This document shows, piece after piece, positions 45,721 through 53,358 of a stretch of DNA of 64,000 bases; the first letter of the stretch is position 1, and each line of letters opens with the position of its first letter. The position numbers and the translations under genes are program-made. The stretch is from UBA2040 sp002384725 (GTDB lineage Bacteria; Bacteroidota; Bacteroidia; Flavobacteriales_D; Crocinitomicaceae): assembly GCA_963926475.1 (NCBI GenBank), contig CAWUXE010000013.1:1-64000 (forward strand), given 5' to 3'. The notes under the pieces are model-generated. The model made no database searches and was not told the origin of the DNA. It saw only the letters and a list, made by a program, of their open reading frames with translations.

Positions 45721-46740
45721 ATGAAATCAGCTCTTTTAATTTTACTTTTTAGCCTTGTGGTTTCCATAAATGGACGTACACAAGACTGTTTTTGTGGACA
45801 AACCAATTACACCGAAGGTGGTATTCTAGATGGTTCATATTTAAAAGAAAATGTTGCAACTAAGAAGTTAATTCCTTATACATACATTCGAGAAGCAGAT
45901 GCTACATGGAGTAAACGGGTCTGGTCGTACATCGACATGCGGGAAAAAATTAATCAACCTTTATATTATCCCTTAGATGAGATAACCGCGAATGGAACAT
46001 GGATTACAAATCAAGATAAGGTTAGTTTATGGACGATAATCCGTTGTAATGTGCTCGCAGGAAATATCAAAGCATTTTCGCCCTTCAATGTGAATAATCT
46101 TTTTGGGAAGTACGACGGAGATCAGCTCAAGTATCCTATCGAATCAGGATTTCCAGGAGGTAATTTCTACAATGACTCACTTTATAGAGAAAGTTTAACA
46201 AGCTATTTTGGAAGATTGGGCGAACAAAGTGATATTCCTTTGACAGATGAATTTGGAGAACCAAAAGTAATAACTCTAGCAAACGGAGATAAAACGTTTG
46301 AATACGAACCGCGCGATACGATTTGGTACACCTCAAAAGATATAGTTCAGTACAGAATAAAAGAAGATTGGATTTTTGATAAAAATCGGTCGGCTATTGA
46401 TAGAAGGATTATCGCAATAGCACCTGTCGTTGTAGAGAAAGGTATAGATGCAAATGGAAACGAAATTATCGTCGGTGTTAAAGAATTATTTTGGCTGTAT
46501 TTCCCGCACATGCGTTATGTATTGAATAATTACAACGTATATAATGAACGAAATGATTCACAATGGATGAGTTTCGACGATTTGTTCTGGAAACGTAGAT
46601 TTAGTGCTGTAATCTACAAAGAAAGTAATACGGCCGACAGAGCGATAGAATCCTATAGAACAGGCGTTGACGCCTTATTGGAAGCCGAAAAAATCAAGGA
46701 AGAAATTCGGATGATAGAATCAGATGTTTGGCAATATTGA
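45721..46740 (+). CDS. gldO: GldN paralog (GldO-type)
   Basis: A 339-residue protein with signal peptide (MKSALLILLFSLVVSINGR). It is collinear with GldN over the full length and shares long identical blocks, for example YYPLDEITANGTWI, DGDQLKYP, QSDIPLTDEFGEP, QYRIKEDW, QWMSFDDLFWKRRF and YRTGVDALLE. In Flavobacterium johnsoniae a tandem GldN paralog called GldO is partly redundant with GldN; this copy is the likely counterpart or an independent duplicate. A terminator separates it from gldN, so it may have its own promoter in the 115-base gap. Confidence 0.9.
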   Translation: MKSALLILLFSLVVSINGRTQDCFCGQTNYTEGGILDGSYLKENVATKKLIPYTYIREADATWSKRVWSYIDMREKINQPLYYPLDEITANGTWITNQDKVSLWTIIRCNVLAGNIKAFSPFNVNNLFGKYDGDQLKYPIESGFPGGNFYNDSLYRESLTSYFGRLGEQSDIPLTDEFGEPKVITLANGDKTFEYEPRDTIWYTSKDIVQYRIKEDWIFDKNRSAIDRRIIAIAPVVVEKGIDANGNEIIVGVKELFWLYFPHMRYVLNNYNVYNERNDSQWMSFDDLFWKRRFSAVIYKESNTADRAIESYRTGVDALLEAEKIKEEIRMIESDVWQY

Positions 46741-46753
46741 CCCAAACGGATAG

Positions 46754-46838
46754 TAATGACCTGTCGGCTTTTGGCTATTGTAGGTTTGTGGCTTCCAGGT
46801 CTAACTTGCAAAAGCCAATTGCTGACGGCAGGTCATTT
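46754..46838. repeat. long imperfect inverted repeat after gldO
   Basis: TAATGACCTGTCGGC near 46754 pairs with a right arm around GACGGCAGGTCATTT ending near 46838 with few mismatches, and inside it GGCTTTTGG faces GCAAAAGCC. It starts 14 bases after the gldO stop and could form a cruciform or a terminator without a clean T-run. Confidence 0.5.
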
Positions 46839-46859
46839 AAATTTTATCCAATAAAGTGT

Positions 46860-46888
46860 TTGTTGTCCTGAAGAACGTAGTACCTTTG
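46860..46888 (+). promoter_or_regulatory. promoter of ABC-F gene
   Basis: TTG at 46860-46862 and TACCTTTG at 46881-46888 are 18 bases apart, matching the Bacteroidota TTG-N19-TAnnTTTG form. The ATG is four bases further, implying a leaderless or near-leaderless transcript. Confidence 0.6.
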
Positions 46889-46892
46889 CGGC

Positions 46893-48839
46893 ATGATTCA
46901 ATTGGACAATCTTGGTGTTTTCCTGCCTACAGGATATTTATTTCAAAACATTACCGCTCAAATTAACAAGGGGGATAAAGTTGGCTTGGTGGGAAAAAAC
47001 GGAGCTGGAAAATCAACTATTCTTAAGCTAATTTCGGGAAAGGAGAAACCTTCTGAAGGAAACATCCATTCACCAAAAGATACAACCATTGGTTATTTGA
47101 GTCAAGATTTGCTTCTTGATACGACTAAATCTGTTTTTGATTTTTTGAACGATTCTAACGTTGAATTGAACAGAATTAGAAAAAGATTGGATAAGATTAA
47201 TCATGATCTCGTTACACGAACGGATTACGAATCAGAAAGTTATCTTTCTATGTTGGATGAAATGAGTGATTTAAATCATTCTTTCGATATCCTCGAAGGA
47301 TTCCAGTGGGAAGAAAAAATAACGAGTGCTTTAAAAGGTCTAGGATTTCAGGATGAAGAATTGCCAAGCCCATTGAATACTTTCTCAGGTGGTTGGAAAA
47401 TGAGAGCTGAATTGGCGCGAATCCTTGTGAATAATCCAGATGTGATTTTATTAGATGAGCCAACAAATCACTTGGATATCCTATCAATTGCTTGGTTAGA
47501 AGGTTATTTGCAAAAATTTGATGGAGCAGTGGTCGTAATATCTCATGATAGATTATTCTTAGATAACGTGACAAAACGAACTCTAGAAATTAGTCAAGGT
47601 AGATTATTAGATTTTCCTTTTTCCTATTCTAGATACAAACTCGCTAGAGCCGAAGAAATTGAACGTCTCGAAGGTGCTAAAAAGCAACAAGAAAAAGATA
47701 TTAAGCACACGGAAGAACTCATCAATAAATTTCGCGCAAAGAAAAATAAGGCGGCATTTGCGCAGTCTTTGATTAAGAAATTGGATAAAACGGAGATTAT
47801 TCAAGTGGACAATGATTCTGTTGCCAAAATGAAAATTGCGTTTCCATTGAGTCATCAACCCGGAAAATGGGTGCTTGAAATGACGGATATGGGGAAGACG
47901 TATGGTGATAAAACTTTATTCGAAAACATTAATTTGACTGTTGGACGAGGCGAGAAAATTGCCTTATTGGGAGCGAATGGTGTTGGCAAGTCCACGCTCT
48001 TGAAACGGATCATGAATTCGATTGATGGAGAAGGAAAGGTAGAATATGGCCACAATGTAAATATCTCTTATTTTGCTCAGGATCAAGCTGAAATACTTGA
48101 TAAAACTAAAACTATTTACGAAACTGTAGATGAAACAGCCAAAGGTGCAATTCGAAATAGTTTGAGAAGTATTCTTGGCGCATTCTTGTTTACGGGCGAA
48201 GATGTAGATAAAAAAGTATCTGTTTTATCGGGTGGAGAAAGAACTCGATTGGCGCTTTGTCAATTGCTTTTAAGTCCATCTAACTTCTTGATTTTGGATG
48301 AGCCGACCAATCACCTCGATTTACAATCCAAGGAAGTATTAAAAGATGCTCTGATTAATTACGAAGGTACTTTTGTAATTGTATCGCATGATAGAGAGTT
48401 TTTGGAAGGTTTGACCAATAGAATTTGGGATATCGAGGACAAAGCTTTAAAAATTCATCATTTCTCAGTTCAAGAGTTCTTGCAACGAAAATTGGCTGGC
48501 CAAGATGCACCTAAAAAAGAAACGGTTTCATTGAAAACCGAAGCTCCCAAGAAAGTGCAAAAAACGGAATCTGTTTCCAATTTATCGTATGAAGAACAAA
48601 AGGAACAAAAACGCAGAAAGAATCAGTTAAGCAATCGAATTAAAAAGGCCGAGGAATCTATCGAAGACTTGGAAAAAGCAATTCATTTGTTGCAGCAAGA
48701 AGTAGAAAAAATGGATTACAGCGACGAGGAGAAAGCCGCAGCACTACTTGAGAAATTCGCCAATAAAAAATCAGATTTAGATAAGGAAATGGAGAATTGG
48801 GAAGGAGCAACTGAGGAATTACTGGCTATCGAAGACTAA
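46893..48839 (+). CDS. ABC-F family ATPase
   Basis: A 648-residue cytosolic protein with two ATPase domains and no membrane part. Domain 1 has GLVGKNGAGKSTILK, NTFSGGWKMRAELAR and LLDEPTNHLDI; domain 2 has ALLGANGVGKSTLLK, VLSGGERTRLALCQ and LDEPTNHLDLQS. The interdomain linker (about residues 235-300) is rich in charged helices, as in ribosome-binding ABC-F factors. The C-terminus is a coiled coil (RRKNQLSNRIKKAEESIEDL). ABC-F proteins act on ribosomes to relieve stalling or give antibiotic protection; Uup/YdiF-like housekeeping function seems likely. Confidence 0.92.
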   Translation: MIQLDNLGVFLPTGYLFQNITAQINKGDKVGLVGKNGAGKSTILKLISGKEKPSEGNIHSPKDTTIGYLSQDLLLDTTKSVFDFLNDSNVELNRIRKRLDKINHDLVTRTDYESESYLSMLDEMSDLNHSFDILEGFQWEEKITSALKGLGFQDEELPSPLNTFSGGWKMRAELARILVNNPDVILLDEPTNHLDILSIAWLEGYLQKFDGAVVVISHDRLFLDNVTKRTLEISQGRLLDFPFSYSRYKLARAEEIERLEGAKKQQEKDIKHTEELINKFRAKKNKAAFAQSLIKKLDKTEIIQVDNDSVAKMKIAFPLSHQPGKWVLEMTDMGKTYGDKTLFENINLTVGRGEKIALLGANGVGKSTLLKRIMNSIDGEGKVEYGHNVNISYFAQDQAEILDKTKTIYETVDETAKGAIRNSLRSILGAFLFTGEDVDKKVSVLSGGERTRLALCQLLLSPSNFLILDEPTNHLDLQSKEVLKDALINYEGTFVIVSHDREFLEGLTNRIWDIEDKALKIHHFSVQEFLQRKLAGQDAPKKETVSLKTEAPKKVQKTESVSNLSYEEQKEQKRRKNQLSNRIKKAEESIEDLEKAIHLLQQEVEKMDYSDEEKAAALLEKFANKKSDLDKEMENWEGATEELLAIED

Positions 48840-49114
48840 CGATTTTTGCGTTTTTTACGTCGAGCTTCTTTTTTGTGCCTTTTTGCATTTCGTTTCAATG
48901 ATTTCTTGAATTCTTTCGATTGTATATCAGCGAAGTTCTTTTTGGCCTCTTTCATAGCCTTTTTGGCCTCTTTGTTCTTCTTTTTATTCTTTTTAGCGAG
49001 CATTTTTTCAGCCTCTTCAACAGATGTAGGGTTTTTACTTTTTTGAGCATAGGCTGAGTTATGTGCTATAAAGCACATCAAAAGCAATAAAGTAATTTTA
49101 AATAACGTTTTCAT
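48836..49114 (-). CDS. small secreted lysine/arginine-rich protein
   Basis: A 92-residue protein with signal peptide (FKITLLLLMCFIAHNSAYAQ). The mature 68 residues are extremely basic and helical (LAKKNKKKNKEAKKAMKEAKK, ending EARRKKRKNR) and would form a charged single alpha-helix. No domain is recognised; nucleic-acid or LPS binding would be a guess. It is convergent with the ABC-F gene and overlaps it by four bases. The AAG/AAA-rich composition makes the DNA here T-rich on the plus strand. Confidence 0.6.
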   Translation of the reverse strand: MKTLFKITLLLLMCFIAHNSAYAQKSKNPTSVEEAEKMLAKKNKKKNKEAKKAMKEAKKNFADIQSKEFKKSLKRNAKRHKKEARRKKRKNR

Positions 49115-49117
49115 CTT

Positions 49118-49125
49118 ATCTTTGC
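49118..49125 (+). promoter_or_regulatory. -7 promoter box for Rieske-like lipoprotein gene
   Basis: TATCTTTG matches TAnnTTTG and ends 15 bases before the ATG at 49141. Confidence 0.45.
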
Positions 49126-49140
49126 TGTAACAATAACGAT

Positions 49141-49566
49141 ATGAAGGTAGGAATTATTTTATGTTTGATTTTGCTCTTGACCAATGTAGGTTGTAAAAAG
49201 AACAATTCTAATCCCGTTCCAAGCTATGCTCTTGATGTAACGATCGACATTAATTTACCGTCCTACATTAATTTGACAGGAGTAAGTGGATATGCTTATG
49301 TAACTGGAGGTTCTCGCGGAGTTATCGTATATAGAAGAGCGATTGATGACTTTGTCGCTTTCGATAGACATTCGCCAGCTGATGTAAATGGTGATTGCCC
49401 ACAAGCATTAACGCCTGACGTTAATAACTTCTTAACGCTTTTGGATACGTGCTACGATGCTTCTTTTTCCCTGTATGATGGTTCACCAATTTCTAATTCA
49501 CAATTTGGTTTGCGTCAATATCAAACAATTTGGGATGGAACTTCTAAACTCCGCATTTATAATTAG
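49141..49566 (+). CDS. Rieske-like lipoprotein with incomplete cluster ligands
   Basis: A 141-residue lipoprotein (lipobox TNVGC, Cys18). The pattern GVSGYAYVTGGSRGVIVYRR, then DDFVAFDRHSP, a Cys-Pro, and CYDASFSLYDGSPISNSQFG-like end with LRQYQT resembles small Rieske-domain proteins common in Bacteroidota. Active Rieske domains need CxH and CxxH; here I find DRHSPADV, DCPQA and DTCYDASF, so the two His ligands are not evident. A 2Fe-2S cluster is therefore doubtful and the fold may be kept for another role. It precedes a true ferredoxin gene. Confidence 0.6.
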   Translation: MKVGIILCLILLLTNVGCKKNNSNPVPSYALDVTIDINLPSYINLTGVSGYAYVTGGSRGVIVYRRAIDDFVAFDRHSPADVNGDCPQALTPDVNNFLTLLDTCYDASFSLYDGSPISNSQFGLRQYQTIWDGTSKLRIYN

Positions 49567-49576
49567 AAGAAATCCT

Positions 49577-49584
49577 TACTTTTG
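49577..49584 (+). promoter_or_regulatory. -7 promoter box for ferredoxin gene
   Basis: TACTTTTG matches TAnnTTTG, 16 bases before the ATG at 49601. Confidence 0.5.
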
Positions 49585-49600
49585 CCGCAATTAAATTTTC

Positions 49601-49921
49601 ATGGAAGAAGTTAAAGTAACCATTATTGATAGGGAAGGTGAGCAACACGAATTAGTTGCACCTACAGACATGAGCATGAATATCATGGAGGTTTGTAAAG
49701 CATACGAATTGCCTGTGTTGGGTGAATGTGGAGGTATGGCCATGTGTGCTACATGTCAATGTTATTTAGAATCCGATCACGAATTACCCGAGCAATCTGA
49801 TGCTGAATTGGACATGTTGGACCAAGCCTTTTTTGTTAAACTGAACAGCCGTTTGGGTTGTCAAATTCACGTTGACGATTCTATTGATGGAATTGTTTTG
49901 AGATTGGCGCCTGAAGCTTAA
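49601..49921 (+). CDS. 2Fe-2S ferredoxin (adrenodoxin type)
   Basis: A 106-residue soluble electron carrier. Cluster ligands are Cys43, Cys49 and Cys52 in GECGGMAMCATCQCYL and Cys87 in SRLGCQIHV, the C-x5-C-x2-C...C layout of vertebrate-type and ISC ferredoxins. SNMNIME-like helix (DMSMNIMEVCKAYEL) is also typical. It could serve iron-sulfur assembly or a monooxygenase; no partner reductase is seen nearby. Confidence 0.93.
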   Translation: MEEVKVTIIDREGEQHELVAPTDMSMNIMEVCKAYELPVLGECGGMAMCATCQCYLESDHELPEQSDAELDMLDQAFFVKLNSRLGCQIHVDDSIDGIVLRLAPEA

Positions 49922-49998
49922 AAAACGAAGCTGATTCCAGTTTCAAGTGAAACAAGATTGTTCAAATGAGCTGTGGCCAAATAGAACAATTGAGCATC
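49918..49998 (-). pseudogene. possible C-terminal relic of an outer-membrane protein gene
   Basis: The minus-strand frame that stops at 49918-49920 reads LFYLATAHLNNLVSLETGIS then FVF, a strand pattern with terminal Phe like the end of an outer-membrane beta-barrel. Nothing further upstream continues it: the frame closes near 49998 where a fragment of an M48 gene begins. It may be the tail of a gene replaced by rearrangement. Weak evidence. Confidence 0.25.
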
Positions 49999-50391
49999 TA
50001 TTCAAAAGAAAAAGAATTCAAAGCAGACAGTCTTGGAATCAAATTATTCAATAACGCCGGATATTCCAGAAACTATCTAACTTCTAGGTTTGATGTATTG
50101 ATTTACTCCTATTTACCAATCGATGAACTCAAATTTCCAAAAGATTATTACAACAGTGCCTTATGCTTTGTACCCGAATTTATTTTTACTGATAAGGAAT
50201 ATGAGATTAAAGTAGAGGAAGATTATTACGACAACAGAAGTAGTCATCCCAATGTTTGTCGAAGAAAAGAAAAAGCAACAAGTATTACCGATAGATATAA
50301 AGATTGGGGTGAAGTTTCCAATCATTTTGCTGACAAAGAATTTAACTACACACGCACCCTAACTCGTTTTGAAAGAGTTCGCACAGATATA
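49984..50391 (+). pseudogene. inverted middle fragment of a second M48 metallopeptidase copy
   Basis: About 136 codons on the plus strand match the middle of the intact M48 protein encoded at 50971-53340: EQLSIYSKEKEFKADSLGI against QEMSVYSQDKEFEADTKGI, then IYSYLPIDEL, RSSHPNVCRRKEKA, and FNYTRTLTRFERVRTDI. The third zinc ligand Glu of EAD is Lys here (FKAD). The fragment runs opposite to the matching N-terminal fragment at 50400-50950, so the copy has suffered an internal inversion. It has no credible start or export signal and is not a functional gene. Confidence 0.85.
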
Positions 50392-50399
50392 ATCAACTA

Positions 50400-50950
50400 T
50401 CAATATACTATTCACCCCTTTGTTTCGAGTTCTGTATTCAAAACCTTCTACAACATGCTTTTCGGTGTAATGGGCAATTTCATGTGCCAAAATATAAGCG
50501 AGATGCGCCTCAGAAGTGATTTGTGATATCAAACCAGAGGTTACCACTATTATTCCTTGATCTGTAGAGAAGGCATTGGTAACATTCGATTTTATGGTAT
50601 AAAACCGGAGTTCTTTTCTTAGTTTGGGCTCTTTTTTAAGGAGTTTGTTTGCCACTTTGGTAACGTAATTTGAAATATCATCACCATAAATTACTAATCC
50701 AGATTGCAGGATTTTATCAATACCATAATGCACACCTTCTAGGAAAATCTTTTGTTCTTTTCGGGTAGGGTAAGATCTAACTTCTAGTTTCGCATGTCCT
50801 GCTCAACCTTTGATGAAGTTAGAACGAAAAAATCTTCGGGAATATTGCCTTTTGAAATCAAGGGTTTATAATTATTGAATCTCGTTGACTCCAAACAATT
50901 GGGCTGAAAGCCATCAACAAACACGACAATAGTCGTATAAGTTTAATCAT
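50400..50950 (-). pseudogene. N-terminal fragment of a second M48 metallopeptidase copy
   Basis: It starts with ATG at 50950, 20 bases after the intact M48 gene, and encodes a signal peptide (MIKLIRLLSCLLMAFSPIVW then SQ). A one-base loss near 50880 shifts the frame (RDF to RDS), a TAG stop lies at 50784-50786, and another shift restores the frame before ILQSGLVIYGDDIS. The rest follows the paralog closely through TIKSNVTNAFSTDQGIIVV and the zinc motif AHEIAHYTEKH. Homology ends near 50425, where the next part of the gene is found inverted at 49984-50391. The C-terminal half is missing. Confidence 0.85.
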
Positions 50951-50970
50951 AAAATGTTTCGCTTAATGTT

Positions 50971-53340
50971 TTATTCTTTTTTGTCGTCTTCTTTCACAGG
51001 AGGTGGGGGCATGTCTTCTTCCATCTCTTCTATTATTTCTTCATCATAATCTAGACCTTCCTCGTCTTCCACTTCCACTTTAGTATCTAAAAGCTTACTG
51101 AATTGTTTTTTGATTTCACTTTTTGATCCACCTTTTTTGAACACGGTGTTTTTCTGTAAATTAATCTCATGCGCCTTGGGGTCCAGGATTAGAATATACA
51201 TACTTGCATTTGGTTTTTTCTTGAATATACGTTTGATAAGTGTTTTCAGAGAAGGCTTTCTAAAGCTAATGTCATATTCGGCCTCTTTGAGATTATTCAC
51301 CAAAGAAACGAATATAATTTTTCTGTTCTCTTGGTCTTTTTCTAACTTATCCAGTTCCGTATAATCAACTGGGAAGGCATCGTAGCGATTGTATCTGTTA
51401 AGTTGCTCAATCAAATCAACATACAAACACTTTTGATTAAAGCTTTCTGTCGTTAAAGTGCCCATGTTTCCTTTTCCAAGAATGGAAGAGTTGATGTTTC
51501 GCTCCTGGGCAACTTCCTTTATGGCATCTGAGAAAGTGGCCAATAATTTCTCCGATTTCTTGGACTCAATTTGTTTAGCTTCATAATGAGCCACAAAAGG
51601 GTCGATTATTATGATTGTAGACAATTCAACTGGCTCACCAAATAAATCACCATTTTTCTCTTCTCTTTTTCGCTCTTTCTTTAAGGCTCTTTTTTCTTTT
51701 CGAGATAAGCCATAATCGTCTTCGTAGTCATAATAAAAATCATTAAATTCATCATCTGGTATGAAGTCCTTGAACTTTTCATTGAGTGCAATAAACTCTT
51801 CGTTCGTAATCAAGTCAGAAATATTGTATTTGTAGTAATTCGTGCTGTCCAAAATGGCGATTTTTTCAGCTACTTTTCGCTTGCTTCGAATTTTTTGATA
51901 TTTCGTTAAATTCTCTATTTCTTCATCGGTAAATACTTTAGGTTTTAATGAGTCAGCTTCTTCTGCATTTTTTACACATTCATAGTAGGTAACATCAGAA
52001 AAATCTTCTAACTCAAATTCGAGATTGATGACCAATTCTTTCGCTGTTCGTTTCCAAAGTTCTTGTATTTCAGGATCTTCTGGGTATTTGGCTCTGCTGT
52101 CTTCAACGACTCTCATTGCCAAGGTTGCAATTTCTATCCCTTTGATGTTTTCAAGAAAAACTTGGAACTTGGCAATTTCGCCTTCATATCCGAAATCTTC
52201 ATCGTAATACTCGTATTCATCGTAATACTCGTATTCATAATCATCGTAATCATTCGTAAAACTGCCGTATTGCTGAGAAAGTCCGTACCACGCTTGACAC
52301 TTCATTCTTGTCAAATATTTTGATTCTGGATACTTTCTTTCTAAAACAAAAATGGTATAAATCGCCTGATCATAACTTTTGTCCAACATATCATCGCGCA
52401 AGCGCTCAAAACGGGTAATGGTTCTGACATAATTCAAACGCTCTGTACCCAATAAATTGTTTTCTTCGCCCCAATTTTCTAGCGTATCTGCTGTTTCTAA
52501 AGCTTTCCTTTTTCTTCTTTTAATGTTAGGGTGTGTACTGCGTCTATCATCGTAATTTTCGTCTAGCTTAATTTCATATTGTTCTGTTGGAAATTTCTTC
52601 TTTGGAATGTCACAAATACTCGAATTAAAATACGTTTCAGGAAAAGGAATTTCATCTATCGGCAAATACGAATAGGCAAGCACATCAAAAAGGGTGGTCA
52701 TATTCTCTTTTCCATAACCTGCTTTCAAATACAAATCAATTCCTTTTGTATCTGCTTCAAATTCCTTATCTTGTGAGTAAACACTCATTTCTTGCATCTT
52801 TCGAATGACATCTTCTTTTTGTGAAAACTCAAACCATTCCATTGTATGTTTTTCTGTGAAATGTACTATTTCATGGGCCAAAACATACGCCAATTCTGCT
52901 TCGCTGGTGATTTGAGAAATCAAACCTGTTGTAACCAAAATAATGCCTTGGTCGGTAGAAAGCGCGTTGGTAATATTTGATTTCACAGTATAAAAACGAA
53001 GTTTAGCGAATAATTCTGGGTCATCTTTCAGCAAAATTTCGGCAACATCAGAGACGTATTGTGAGATTTCGTCACCATAAATTACTTTACCTGATTGCAG
53101 GAGTTCGTCAACCGACATATGTATTCTTTCCGTGAATTCTTTTTGCTCTTCATTCGTGAAATTTTCACGCCGTGTAGCTAAATCCGCTTGTATTTTAGAA
53201 AGTGTACTCGTGTTGAAATCTTTCGGGATTTCGCCTTGAGACCGCAAGGTTTTATAATTGTCGAAATCACGTTTTTGTGCATTACTTAAAAAGGTAAGTA
53301 GCAAGAAAATCAAGAGTGTGGTATAGTGGTGTAGATTCAA
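50971..53340 (-). CDS. M48-family metallopeptidase with C-terminal acidic extension
   Basis: A 789-residue protein with signal peptide (LLIFLLLTFLSNAQ). The M48 peptidase domain has HEIVH at 156-160 and the third zinc ligand in FEAD (Glu195), as in BepA/LoiP-type periplasmic or outer-membrane proteases that act on envelope proteins. After the catalytic domain comes an acidic Tyr/Asp/Glu stretch (YEYYDEYEYYDED, around 370), a helical region, and a C-terminal alpha/beta domain (STIIIIDPFVAHYEAKQIES) that I do not recognise. The C-terminus is acidic and Pro-rich (EEDMPPPPVKEDDKKE). It follows nadE by 18 bases and is followed by its own broken copy. Confidence 0.85.
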   Translation of the reverse strand: MNLHHYTTLLIFLLLTFLSNAQKRDFDNYKTLRSQGEIPKDFNTSTLSKIQADLATRRENFTNEEQKEFTERIHMSVDELLQSGKVIYGDEISQYVSDVAEILLKDDPELFAKLRFYTVKSNITNALSTDQGIILVTTGLISQITSEAELAYVLAHEIVHFTEKHTMEWFEFSQKEDVIRKMQEMSVYSQDKEFEADTKGIDLYLKAGYGKENMTTLFDVLAYSYLPIDEIPFPETYFNSSICDIPKKKFPTEQYEIKLDENYDDRRSTHPNIKRRKRKALETADTLENWGEENNLLGTERLNYVRTITRFERLRDDMLDKSYDQAIYTIFVLERKYPESKYLTRMKCQAWYGLSQQYGSFTNDYDDYEYEYYDEYEYYDEDFGYEGEIAKFQVFLENIKGIEIATLAMRVVEDSRAKYPEDPEIQELWKRTAKELVINLEFELEDFSDVTYYECVKNAEEADSLKPKVFTDEEIENLTKYQKIRSKRKVAEKIAILDSTNYYKYNISDLITNEEFIALNEKFKDFIPDDEFNDFYYDYEDDYGLSRKEKRALKKERKREEKNGDLFGEPVELSTIIIIDPFVAHYEAKQIESKKSEKLLATFSDAIKEVAQERNINSSILGKGNMGTLTTESFNQKCLYVDLIEQLNRYNRYDAFPVDYTELDKLEKDQENRKIIFVSLVNNLKEAEYDISFRKPSLKTLIKRIFKKKPNASMYILILDPKAHEINLQKNTVFKKGGSKSEIKKQFSKLLDTKVEVEDEEGLDYDEEIIEEMEEDMPPPPVKEDDKKE
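52202..52237. repeat. 18-base perfect tandem repeat inside M48 gene
   Basis: TCGTAATACTCGTATTCA occurs twice in direct succession, encoding a repeated EYEYYD pattern in the acidic linker. The unit is a multiple of three, so copy-number change would keep the frame. Confidence 0.85.
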
Positions 53341-53358
53341 ATTAATTAATTCTTTTTG

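Noticed and set aside
49966..50526. 186-codon plus-strand open frame as an independent gene
   Set aside because: Its first 142 codons match the middle of the adjacent M48 protease and the remainder is the reverse complement of the N-terminal fragment, so it is a rearrangement product.
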